From assembly GCF_002104995.1 (NCBI RefSeq), contig NW_024468258.1:558001-622000 (forward strand): a DNA stretch of 64,000 bases, in the 5' to 3' direction. The notes below the pieces were generated by a model. It saw only the letters and a list, made by a program, of their open reading frames with translations, was not told the DNA's origin and made no database searches. The first letter of the stretch is position 1, and every line of letters begins with the position of its first letter. A program made the translations under genes and the position numbers. Shown here one piece after another: positions 20,149 to 29,812 of the stretch. The stretch is from Linderina pennispora. Lineage: Eukaryota > Kickxellomycota > Kickxellomycetes > Kickxellales > Kickxellaceae.

Positions 20149-22414
20149 ATGGCCGATTTGCGAGTGGACAATGAGAGCCTGTATGGCTCGTCGGTGTACC
20201 GCGGCGGGCATTTCGCCGATGACGACCGACCTGCCCGAGTACGTGCAGCTGTGCAAGCGCCTGTTTCCGACGCTGGCTGGCTTCGGCCGCCGGACCTTGA
20301 CGCAGCCGACCCCGAGGAAGAGGAGGACACGGCGCGGTACTTCAAATACCTGACCGGGCTGCCACTGCCCTCGCTGAAGATGGAGCCGACCCTGGTGCAG
20401 AGCGACCTGCAGCGGATTTCAAATGAGCTGACGGCACTGCTGCTGAACGAGACAGGCGACCCCGACAAGCAGCCGCCAAGGGTCCAGCCAAGCCCGGTGT
20501 TCGTCCGCTGCCAGCTGCTGTGGACAGTGTACAGGAGGCAGAGGGCGGGCACATCTTCAAGGTCGTGCTAGGCACACACCAGCAGGCAGCGGCGACTGTC
20601 GATGGGCTGTCGCAGTCGCTGGCACAGGCACAGGAGATTCTCCCGGGACTAGAGCAGGCGTGCGAGGCGTTTACAGCGTCGATGGCCGAGCTGGACCGCA
20701 AGTCCAAGGTGGTGCAGAGCGTGCTGGACAAGCAGGACCTGGTTTCGCGCATCGTCGAGCTGCCGCGCGTCATGCAGATGTGTGTTGCAGGGCGGGTACT
20801 ACGAGGAGGCAGTCGAGATCGCCGAGCACGTCCGCGTCACTGGCGACCGCCTGGTGCAGGATATCAGCGAGGACATACAGACGCTGCCTGGGTCCAAGGT
20901 CGAGTCGCACCTGACGCCGGCCAGCAAGAGCCAGCTGGTGCAGTTTGTGAGCACAATCCAGAAGCAGGTGCGCACAGAGTTCGAGGGCATGGTGCTGCTG
21001 CTGTGTCGCGAACTCGGATACACACATACGCCGGCATTGGCATCAGCACTCGGCATGTCCCGGTCCGGCACCCAGAGAGACGACGATGGGGGCACTGCTG
21101 GAGCGCAAAAGTCGCCTGTGCTGGGCGACAGTGGCACCAGCGGCTACGAGCGGTCGATGAGGCGGCTGTCATCGGTGGCCAAGATCGTGGCGATTCTGCG
21201 CAGCATCGGCATGTTCAGCGAGAGCGAGCTGCGGCTGCTGTTCCTGCGGGCGCGGTGGCAGGCGTGGAACCAGACGGCCGACCAGCTGAGCGGAATGGCT
21301 CCCCAGCTGACACCGGCGGGCACTCGCGACGTGTCTGTCAGCTCGTTCGACCAGGCATTTGGGCAGTCGTCGTTTGCTGGCAGCCCGCCGGCTCGGGCGC
21401 GGCGTGGATCGGGCAAGGATCTGTCTGCGAGCGAGACCACAGCGTACCTGACAAAGCTCATCGATGCCTTCTGCTCGTGGCTGGCCGAAGTCGACATGCA
21501 GTACCGGACGCTGTTTGCCTCAAAGAGCCCGGTAGCGCAGGCTGGAGGGCGGACCCACGACCAGTTCGTTGATCTGGCAGTCCACAGCATGCAGCAGTTT
21601 CTGCCGTCGGTGCTGCCGCTGCTCGAGCTGCTTGAGGATGCGTCGGCTATTGCTCGGCTGGAGACGCTGGTTGTCGCGCACGGGCGCACGCTGGCACGCA
21701 GCGGGATCGATTTCCTGACGCCGTGCCTGATGGAGGTGCTGCACGAGCGGGCGTTTGCCAGCGTGGTGGCGGGGATCGAGGAGGCAGTCGCTGGGGTGTG
21801 CCAGACTCTGTCTGCTCTGGCCAAGGGCAGCGCGGAGTCGCGGTGGGACCAGGTTGCAACCTCGACCCGGCCGCCCCTTGGGCACGCGGACACTTTGGAT
21901 CTGAAGGAGGGCTCGGACGCATCGCAGTTCTTGGGCCAGTTCCGTGTTTCGCCGGTTGGACTGCTGCAGTTCCCGCTGCTGGCCAAGCTGCTGCACGCCT
22001 TCCGCGACGCACTCCATGCGCTGCGCATCCTGGTCATGACCGGCGACGGATCAGATGCCAGGGGGCAGCCAGGAGCCAAACGAGGCCGTGGTGCTGCTGA
22101 GCATGGTGGCGACGGTGTTTGAGAGCGAGCTGATCCGCGTGTCCCAGGCTGTCTCGGAGCTGTGTGCATCTGTCGTTGGCTCGGACCACGGCGGTTCCGA
22201 GACCGAGAGCCGCAGGCAGGCAGCCAGGGATCTGTGCGTCGCATTTGTGTTTGGGCTGGCACGCAATGTGTCGGAGACATTCGAGGAGGTGTCGACGCTC
22301 AACGACGCAGTGGCCAGCCTCGGCTTCGGCGGGGCAGACTCGGCGGTCACGCTCTACTCGCCGGCTATCTATGCGCCGCTCACCGGGCACATGGGGCGGC
22401 CCGCGAGCACTTGA
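20149..22414 (+). CDS. COG8: COG8 Golgi tethering subunit, left-arm copy (frameshifted)
   Basis: Subunit of lobe B of the conserved oligomeric Golgi complex, which tethers retrograde vesicles. ATG at 20149 (MADLRVDNESLYGSSVYRGG). The body shows the COG8 pattern VSRIVELPRVMQMCV ... YYEEAVEIAEHV ... AKIVAILRSIGMFSESELRLLFLRARWQAW. Against the right arm this copy carries extra bases near 20,455, 20,790 (GCAGGGCGG versus GCAGGCGG) and 22,064 (GGGGGC versus GGGGG), and further changes in the first 450 nt. The longest open piece is 20,782-22,122. The ends agree with the right copy (ARG/TRP and other substitutions near the C-terminus: TGHMGRPAST here, TRHMEWPAST there). Probably functional in the real genome if the insertions are errors. 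Confidence 0.85.
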
Positions 22415-22585
22415 TCTGTGCTGGCTGTTCGCTGCGAGCCACTAGATTGCGGATTGCAGCCGGTTCCCACGGTTTCGGGGCATAGGTGGCCTGCGACTTG
22501 AGCCTCTGCCGCCGGTCTGCAGATAGCGCCTTTCTCTTTTCTGCGTTTGTATTTTTCTCAATTGTCTACGTTTCGCCAATAAGCC

Positions 22586-23623
22586 ATGACCGTCTCGCAG
22601 TTGCTTCGCAGTTCGTCCCGCCTGGGCGCCAGCACTATCCACAAGGTATGCGTGCGCCAGCGGTCCGTGCCCGCCTCTCCCTTATCTCTGCTCTGCTCCC
22701 TTACTAACTGTCTCTCGATTCGTGTATCTACGTAGCGCATGATGTCCAGCTCGGTCAACAGCATCAAAAACGTGTGCGTGGTCGGCGCTGGCCAGATGGG
22801 AATCGGCATCGGCCTTGTCGCCGCGCGCGTCGCCAAGCTCAACGTGCAGTTCGTCGACAGCAGCCCGGCGCAGCTCGAGAAGGGACTGGCGTTTCCTGGA
22901 CAAGCTGCTGGTCAAGGACATCGGCAAGGGCAAGTGCACGGAGGACGAGCGCTCCGAGGTCAAGGCGCGCATCAGCTCGGCCGGCAGCATCCAGGAGATG
23001 AGCCACGCCGACTTTGTGGTCGAGGCAGTGTCGGAGAACCCGCAGCTCAAGCACACGATCTTCTCGCAGCTGTCGGAGCGGCTGCCCGAGGACACGATCC
23101 TGGCCACCAACACGTCGTCGATCAGCATCACCAAGATTGCGTCGGCAGCCAAGCGGCCCGACAACGTCATCGGCATGCACTTCATGAACCCGGTGCCGGT
23201 GATGAAGCTGGTCGAGATCATCCCCGGGCCTGCAGACATCGCAGGCGACGCTCGACACGACGCTGGCGCTGGCCCACAAGATGGGCAAGACCACGACCAT
23301 GTCGCAGGACGTGCCTGGCTTCATTGCCAACCGCCTGCTGATGCCGTACATCAACGAGGCCATGATTGCGCTGCAGGAGGGCATTGCGTCCAAGGAGGAC
23401 ATTGACACGACGATGAAGCTGGGCACCAACAACCCGATGGGACCGCTGACCCTGGCCGACTTTATTCGGGCTGGACACGTGCCTGGCCATCATGAAGGTG
23501 CTGCACAACGAGCTGGGCGACTCAAAGTACCGCCCGGCGGTGCTGCTGCAAAAGTACGTCGACGCGGGCTGGCTCGGCGTCAAGAGCGGCAAGGGCATCT
23601 ACGACTACCCGGCCAAGAAGTAG
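22586..23623 (+). CDS. Mitochondrial 3-hydroxyacyl-CoA dehydrogenase, left-arm copy (frameshifted)
   Basis: NAD-dependent oxidation of L-3-hydroxyacyl-CoA in beta-oxidation. Exon 1 (22586-22645) encodes [21 protein letters not shown] 90-nt intron (GTATGC ... CTAAC ... TAG, 22646-22735) follows, then exon 2 from 22736. The first ~30 residues look like a mitochondrial presequence. Motifs: Rossmann loop [12 protein letters not shown], then [26 protein letters not shown], and catalytic-His motif [18 protein letters not shown]. The C-terminal dimer domain is [15 protein letters not shown] ... [12 protein letters not shown] ... KSGKGIYDY. Extra bases here but not in the right arm: near 23,227 (CCCGGG) and 23,466 (TTATTC). 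Another at 22,893 has a different inserted base in the right arm. About 315 aa once repaired. Confidence 0.9.
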
Positions 23624-23732
23624 GCGTGCCGGTCTCCCATTTCATTTAGATTTCGGATCCAATGTAGCTCTTATCTGTGCTCAAAAGCAGCGAAGCACCA
23701 AATGCCGTGCTCTGTATACCATCACCTGCACC

Positions 23733-24937
23733 ATGACTCTGTCGCCGCTCGCCTCGAAACCGCTGTCGCTGTACGTGCACTGGCCGTACTGCTCCTTTCC
23801 TCTGCAGGTTCTGTGCGTTCTCCAAGGCCAGGACGCCGGCGCAAGGCGTGGACCACGACCGTGTCACCAATGCGCTGCTGAGGGAGCTGCGGACCAGCCT
23901 GGGACCGCACAAGGGCCGGACCATCAGCAGCCTGTACTTTGGCGGAGGCACACCATCGCTGTCGAGACCGGGCGACGTTGCGCGGATCATCGAGGAGGCT
24001 GACCGCACCACGCGTCTGAGTCCCGACGCCGAGATCACGCTGGAGTCGAATCCGACCTCGGCCGAGGTTGCAAAGATGCGCGAGTTCAGGCAGGCCGGCA
24101 TCACCCGGTACTCGATCGGGATCCAGACCCTGGACGACCGGTCCTTGGCAAAGATGGGCCGGCTGCACACGGGCGCTGAGGGGCTGGCTGCAGTGGACAG
24201 GGCAAAGGCGCTGTTTCCTGGCGGAGTCAGCTTTGACATGATCTTCGGCTTCGAGGGCCAGACCGTGGAGCAGTGGAGGAAGGAGCTGGGCACGGCACTG
24301 GGGCATGCCGACCACCACATCTCGATCTACCAGCTGACGGTGGAGCCGGGCACCCCGCTGCACCGCGACCGCGCTGCGCAGCGCGTGCGGCTGCCGGGCA
24401 GCGACACCCAGGCGCAGCTGTACGAGGCAGCGGTTGAGCTGTGCAGCGGCCACGGCTTCAGGCACTACGAGGTGTCCAACTATGCCAGGTCTGCTGCTGC
24501 CGAGAGCAAGCACAACAAGAGCTACTGGCGGTGCCACGACTGGATCGGAGTCGGTCCAAGCGCGCACTCGCGGTTCGTGGATCCAGCCAGCGGCAGGCGG
24601 GTCGGGACCGTGCGCATCCCTGACACTGCGCGGTGGATGGGCAGGTGCGAGGAGGTGGGCCACGGCACAGCCAAGATCGAGGTCGTCGAGGAGGACCAGG
24701 TGAGGCAGGAGGCGGTGGTGTTTGGCCTGCGCATGGCTGCTGGCATCGCCGACTCGCGCATTCCGCCAGCTGTCGGGCGGGCTTTTGCTGCGGGAGTATC
24801 TGCGCATGGATGCTGTGCACGCGCTGGCCGCCCAGGGATACCTGTGGCTGGCCGAGGAGACCAGTGGCATGCGGGTAGCGCCCACCGAGGCCGGGCTCGC
24901 TGTCATCGACAGCATCCTGCTGGACATCCTGCCGTAG
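23733..24937 (+). CDS. HemW-like radical SAM protein, left-arm copy
   Basis: Homologue of the HemW/RSAD1 group (coproporphyrinogen-dehydrogenase-like radical SAM proteins, linked to heme handling). ATG at 23733 (MTLSPLASKPLSLYVHWPYCS). The cluster-binding CxxxCxxC motif is split by a frame change near 23,800. The downstream frame reads LCRFCAFSKART and continues through TISSLYFGGGTPSL, ITLESNPTSAE, GITRYSIGIQTLDDRSL, FDMIFGFEGQTVEQW, ISIYQLTVEPGTPL and HNKSYWRCHDWIGVGPSAHS. It ends near 24,937 (VIDSILLDILP) after a further shift near 24,775. In this copy the central section 23,848-24,765 is continuous. About 400 aa once repaired. The motif break is shared with the right arm. Confidence 0.85.
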
Positions 24938-24976
24938 AGCGCAGCGTGGGCGATTGTCGCCTTCTGCGATGCGCGG

Positions 24977-24982
24977 CACGTG
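24977..24982. promoter_or_regulatory. CACGTG E-box in HemW-like / ABCD interval, left arm
   Basis: GCACGTGATT lies in the interval between the HemW-like stop and the ABC transporter start. It is mirrored in the right arm at 53,803-53,808, and ATCACGTG occurs twice more in the spacer. Candidate bHLH site; function is inferred. Confidence 0.35.
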
Positions 24983-25051
24983 ATTGCGCCTGCGCCCACA
25001 TATGAACGAGTCAGCCAGCTTTCACATGCATTTGGCGCCAGTCGCAGCAGC

Positions 25052-25148
25052 GCAGCAGCGCGCTTTCAAGAGGCGGGCAGACTAATGAGAGCATCGCTGC
25101 TCCCCAGACTGGGCTCTGGACGCCCGCCTCTTGAAAGCGCGCTGCTGC
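25052..25148. repeat. Perfect 27-bp hairpin present only in the left arm
   Basis: 25,052-25,078 and 25,122-25,148 are exact reverse complements (27 bp each, 43-nt loop). The first half is also in the right arm. The second half replaces an unrelated 11-nt stretch there (GCTCCTCCTCC in reverse-complement orientation). Confidence 0.9.
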
Positions 25149-25413
25149 AGCTGCTTGAGGTGCGGGATAGCCTTCCGCGTCTGGGCGGAGTGCCTGGGAC
25201 TCGGGCCAGCTGACCACGCAGCGCGCAAGTGCGGCAGGTGCGCTCTGCGACCGAAGAAGCAGTCCCCTTCCCAGGCTCTCCTCCCGTTACTTCTCGCTCC
25301 AGCGCTTTCCAGCCTTCCTTTTTTTTTTCTTCCTTCTCGAATTCCAGACGCTGCCTTGCCACTTTTGCGGGCAGCATAGACTCCATACCACCTAATAGCA
25401 GCACACTCTAGCG

Positions 25414-25667
25414 ATGCCAGCCCGGACAGGCGACCTGTACGTCGGGACGGCGGTGAGGCAGGTGCACGACGCATTGCTACGGCTGGTGCAGAGCACGCAG
25501 CAGCGCCAGCTCGAGTTCCTGACGCGCGCAGTGCTGCTGTACGCCAGGCACCAGACAAAGATCCGGCGATCGATCATGGTTGTCATCTGCATCGGCATTC
25601 TGGATCGGCTGCGCCGGATATCCAGGATGATGACGTCGGAGCGCCAGCAGAAGACGAATGCCAGCAG

Positions 25668-25699
<32 letters not shown>

Positions 25700-27700
25700 C
25701 GGACCAGAGGCAGCAGCGCGTAGGGAAATCCCAGCAGCGCGCAGCTTGACAAGCAGTTCTTTGACAACATGAAGCGGCTGGTGGCCATCGTGATTCCTGG
25801 CCTGGCGACGCGCGAGTTCGCCATGCTGATGACCCACAGCTGCCTGCTGGTGTTCCGCACGTTCCTGTCGGTTGTGGTGGCAGCGCTGGACGGGCAGATT
25901 GTGAGCTCGCTGGTCCGGCTCAACGGCAGGGAGTTCTTGATGGGGATCGTCAGGTGGATGGCCATTGCGGTGCCGGCCACGCTGACCAACAGCCTGCTGA
26001 ACTACCTGCAGACGATGCTGGCCATCCGGTTCCGCCAGAACCTGACCGAGCATGTGCACGCAAAGTACCTGTCCAGGAACACATACTACGCCGTGGGCAA
26101 TCCTGGACGACCGCATCAAGAACGCCGACCAGCTCATTGCCGTCGACATCATGAAGTTCTCCAACTCGCTGGCCGAGCTGTACTCGAACCTGGCCAAGCC
26201 CACGCTGGATGCATTTGTGTACAACATCCAGCTGGCCAAGAGCCTGGGTCTGGAGTCTCTGTTTGGCATCATGGTCGTCATCCAGCTGTCGATGGGCATG
26301 CTGCGGTACCTGACGCCGCCGTTTGGCCGGCTGGTTCGCCCAGGAGCAGAGGCTGGAGGGCGAGTTCTACTTCACCCACTCGCGGCTTATCGAGCACGCC
26401 GAGGAGGTTGCGCTGTACCGCGGCCACGACGCCGAGAAGCAGACTATCAACCGGCGGTACCTGCGGCTGGTGCGGCACATCAACCAGATCTTCCGCCTCA
26501 ATGTGTTCTACGGCATGCTCGAGGACTTTATCGTCAAGTACTTCTGGGGTGCTGCTGGGCTGGTTGCGTGTGCGGCGCCGGTGTTTGCCGAGCGGCTGCC
26601 TGGCGGTGCAGAAGGCAGTGGCTACGTCGGTCGGCAGCGTGGCCAGTGCTGGCGGCAGCGCCAGCAGCAGCCTGGGCAACCGCACCAGAGGACTTTGTCA
26701 CCAACCGCCGCCTGCTGCTGAGCGGCTCGGATGCGCTGGGCCGCATGATGTACTCGTACAAGGAGATTGTCGAGATGGCCGGGTATGCCGAGCGCGTCAC
26801 CGACCTGCTCACCGTGCTGGACGATGTCAGCGAGGGCAAGTACGTCAAGACGCGGGTTGGGAAGTCGGCCGAGAAGAGCGCCAGCAACGACGCGGAGGCC
26901 TGACGTTGTCAACCAGCGTGGGCAGCAGGTCGAGAGCACAGACGACGTCGAGTTCATCGACGTGCCGATTGTGTCGCCCAACGGCGACGTGCTGGTGCGC
27001 CGGCTCAACTTCCATGTCACGCCGGGCCGCCACCTGCTGATCGTCGGTCCGAACGGGTGCGGCAAGTCGTCGATGTTCCGCATCCTGGGCGGGCTCTGGC
27101 CAGTGTACGGCGGCACTGTGCGCAAGCCCAGCATGAGCCAGATCTTCTACATCCCGCAGCGGCCGTATCTGCCGATCGGCACCCTGCGCGACCAGATCAT
27201 CTACCCGGACTGCGCTGCCGACATGGAGCAGAAGGGCGTCAGCGATGCCGACCTGCTGTCCATCCTCAATGTGGTGCAGCTGGGCCACATTGTCGAGCGC
27301 GAGGGCGGCTGGGACTCGGTCAAGGTGTGGAGAGACGCGCTGTCTGGCGGCGACAAGCAGCGCATTGCCATGGCGCGCCTGTTCTACCACCGCCCGCGGT
27401 ACGCCATCATGGACGAGTGCACCAGCGCGGTGAGCATGGACATCGAGAAGATCATGTACACGCACGCGACCAGCCTGGGAATCACGCTGCTGACTGTCTC
27501 CCACCGCCAGTCGCTGTGGCAGTACCACAACTACATACCTGCAGTACGATGGCCAGGGCGGGTACATGTTCTCCAAGCTGGATCCGCAGCGCCGCATCGA
27601 GCTGCTTGAGGAGAAGCAGCAGATCGAGCAGGAGCTGGCCTCAATCCAGGACCTGGAGACCCGCCTGCACGACCTCGAGATGCAGGTTGCTGCGTACTAG
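25414..27700 (+). CDS. Peroxisomal ABCD-type half ABC transporter, left-arm copy (frameshifted)
   Basis: Half-transporter of the ALDP/Pxa family that imports long-chain acyl-CoAs into peroxisomes. ATG at 25414 ([22 protein letters not shown]). A Ser-repeat tract (AGC/AAC codons) lies near residue 85. The membrane domain includes [14 protein letters not shown] and the EAA-like loop [18 protein letters not shown]. The nucleotide-binding domain has Walker [11 protein letters not shown] (27,045-27,074), the Q-loop [10 protein letters not shown], signature [14 protein letters not shown] (27,340-), Walker [13 protein letters not shown] and switch His TVSHRQSLW. It ends in a coiled coil ([17 protein letters not shown]). 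One-base insertions absent from the right arm occur near 26,100, 26,338, 26,900 and 27,537. About 760 aa once repaired. The inner edge of the repeat lies just past the stop. Confidence 0.92.
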
Positions 27701-27936
27701 GCCCAGCAGCAGTAGTCTTTGCACCATGATGGCTTGTTATCTAATATATTCATGCGGTGACAAATTGCCAAATACGTGGTAGCGGCAACGTAGCAGGCAA
27801 TATGCAATGATGGCGACTGCATCTACATTCACAAAGCACCCGTTCACCAGTAGGGCTATCAGGGACCAACGAATCCGATACTTCAGGTAGATCAGGTGTA
27901 TGAGAGTCTGTACAAAAGGTAGAGTTTTTTTTATAT

Positions 27937-28856
27937 CTATTTGGCGCCAGTTGAGCAGCAGCTCGAGCCCTTTCCGCACGACAGCTTGGTCGGGAACACG
28001 TCGAGTGGCCGCTCAGGGAGGTCAACGACGTCCGACTGGATCTTGGCCGACTGTGGAGCGAGCTGTGCCTGGTCTGCCAGCATATCCGCGTGGCCGATGC
28101 GCGAAATCAGGAAATACCCGCGTGGGCGCCCAGTCTCAATGTCAGCGGGCTGCAGCGAGTCATACAGCTTATCAACATCAGCAAACCAGCACGGATATTT
28201 GTAGCGGGCGCTATCAAGCACAAGCGCCTGGTTGGTTTCCGGATGGTAGGCACCGATGGGTGAAAAGTGACCATCGCCAGTCTGGCCCAATACCTTGCGC
28301 GAAAACGACAGCACCATGAACATGTCGTCGCGCTGCGTCACATACTTGATGTCCCGGAGGAACTCCTCGCGCGACACCTCATTTCCACGCTTGGCGATAA
28401 CCTGGGCGTGCGACCGCGCCAGACAGATGAACTGGTCGAATGTGATTCCGCTGGTCTTGAGCTCGGTCTCGGTCCGGCACGACTCAAGCAGCTCGTCGCT
28501 GTACCAGCGCCAGATCACCCTTCCAGGTGCGGCCCGGGTCGACTTCGAGCGCGTTGAGAACCATGGCCAGGGAGCTCGGCCCGCAGTAGGCAGGCTCGGA
28601 CTGCACGGTAAAGTTGCCCGCCAGGTTGAAGTAGCCTTCGGCGTAGCCCTTGTTCAGGCTTTCCTTGAACAGTTTGCGGCCGGTGTTCGATGTGAACGAG
28701 ATCAGCTCGTCAGGCAGCTCGCGCCGATAGAAGCTCTTGTCGGCAGCCTGCGGGTCGGCAGCCTGCGGGTCGGCAGTCTTGGGGTGCAGCTTGCTCGTGC
28801 AGGACTTCCTGTCAGGCGTTGAGCTGGCGCAGAAGGGTGTGGTCCTGGATAGTCAT
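27937..28856 (-). CDS. Phytochelatin synthase (glutathione gamma-glutamylcysteinyltransferase)
   Basis: Papain-like enzyme that joins gamma-Glu-Cys units from glutathione into metal-chelating phytochelatins. ATG at 28856 ([13 protein letters not shown]). Two inserted bases (near 28,818 and 28,525) split the frame; removing them gives 918 nt, 305 aa. The catalytic Cys is in [12 protein letters not shown] (codon 28,583-28,585). The catalytic His is in [13 protein letters not shown] and the Asp in [12 protein letters not shown]. All three triad residues are present. Flanking family motifs include [49 protein letters not shown] and YFLISR. The short C-terminal tail ends in a Cys-rich stretch ([10 protein letters not shown]), a possible metal-sensing element as in other PCS proteins. 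A 15-bp tandem repeat (ADPQA) lies near 28,741-28,775. Single-copy in the spacer. Confidence 0.92.
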
Positions 28857-29145
28857 TGGTTGTTGCTTAATTGACGGCGAATGTGTTGGTGTTTGGCCGT
28901 GTTGGCTGCGAGGCGCGAGGAAGCGGGTCTGGAATTGCGGGGTGTTGCGGGTTGGCAGTGTGGGTGCTGCGGGTGGGTGCACTTGTGCGAGAGGCAGAGA
29001 ATGTTTGTGTCAGCTGGGAAGAGCGAATTGCCCGAGTTAATGTGTGTAGAGAGGAGGCGGAAGGCAGAGGTGCGTGTTGGAACTACAGCTAGGGGTAACG
29101 AGTGTGCGCAGAAACATTTTTGCGAGGTAGGGGGAAAGGGGGAAG

Positions 29146-29153
29146 CTTTTATA
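29146..29153 (-). promoter_or_regulatory. TATA box upstream of phytochelatin synthase
   Basis: On the minus strand the sequence reads GCATATAAAAGC, about 290 nt before the ATG at 28856. It is the best TATA match in the interval, although a fairly long leader would be implied. Confidence 0.4.
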
Positions 29154-29301
29154 TGCAGAGAGTATCACGCAGTGCAGAGAGGGCGGTGGGGAGGAAGAAT
29201 GGAGGAATGATTTTTCGTGACCTGCTTACTAAAAATTTTGCTTGACTGGCTCGCTGAAAAAGCGCAATATCCAACCTGTTTTATATCCCTACGAATAAAA
29301 T

Positions 29302-29307
29302 CACGTG
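29302..29307. promoter_or_regulatory. CACGTG E-box
   Basis: Palindromic core within AATCACGTGAGG, about 450 bp upstream of phytochelatin synthase. The same ATCACGTGAG context recurs at 39,570, upstream of the RGG protein. Candidate bHLH (Cbf1/Pho4-like) site. Confidence 0.35.
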
Positions 29308-29812
29308 AGGCACTATCCGGTTTGGCTGAATGAGCGCCCAAGGAAAGTCCGCGCTAAAATGCCTCTTTTGGAACCTAGCTTGCTGCTTGGAACACTCTGC
29401 GGTTCTTGTTTTCAAACAGATAACGGCTTTGCTGCTCAACCATTTCGCAACCAACGGCACCCGCTGGTTGGCTGGACGGCGCCTGTTTTATATCAGATTG
29501 TCGCTGGCGCGCACAGCAAAGGCTGCTGTTGTCCTGCTGCTGCCGTCTGGTTGGATCTTCGGTTGGAAGCTCGGTGGATGGTGCTCCGAATCTGATGAAA
29601 GGGTGGCAACGAAAGCGGCCAACAACGAAAGAGTCGCTCAACCCGCCGGGCTTTGCACAACGTAATCTGCTGAAAGCAGAGTGCCGGTGCTTCAATAGAT
29701 TCGGACTTGTACAGCGCACATTGTTTCTGAATGCACAGCTACTTCGCACCCCAAGCAGACACGGCTGAAACAAGATTATTGAATTAGGGACACTCGAATA
29801 CTACTTTTTGCG

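Larger units (their letters stand above)
17749..27748 (+). repeat. Left arm of a ~10 kb inverted repeat pair
   Basis: The reverse complement of 51,042-61,026 aligns with this segment along its whole length. The outer edge begins at CCAGATAGCACATT (17,749) and the inner edge ends at CTAATATA (27,741-27,748), 41-48 bases after the ABC transporter stop codon. The arm holds five genes plus ~1.3 kb of noncoding sequence. Differences are sparse substitutions (two in the few hundred bases of COG8 I aligned by eye) and many one-base indels. No terminal inverted repeats, target-site duplication or transposase gene marks the edges. Confidence 0.97.
28857..29812. other. Intergenic region between PEX3 and phytochelatin synthase
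   Basis: 950 bp between two minus-strand genes. It holds a minus-strand TATA box (29,146-29,153) and a CACGTG motif in TCACGTGAGG (29,302-29,307), both candidates for phytochelatin synthase control. Open frames are short and overlapping with no recognisable product. Confidence 0.45.

Noticed and set aside
19070-27700. Left-arm genes as pseudogenes of the right-arm genes
   Set aside because: Both arms carry private one-base insertions, and each repairs the other. The same insertion bias occurs in unique genes, so error is the simpler reading.
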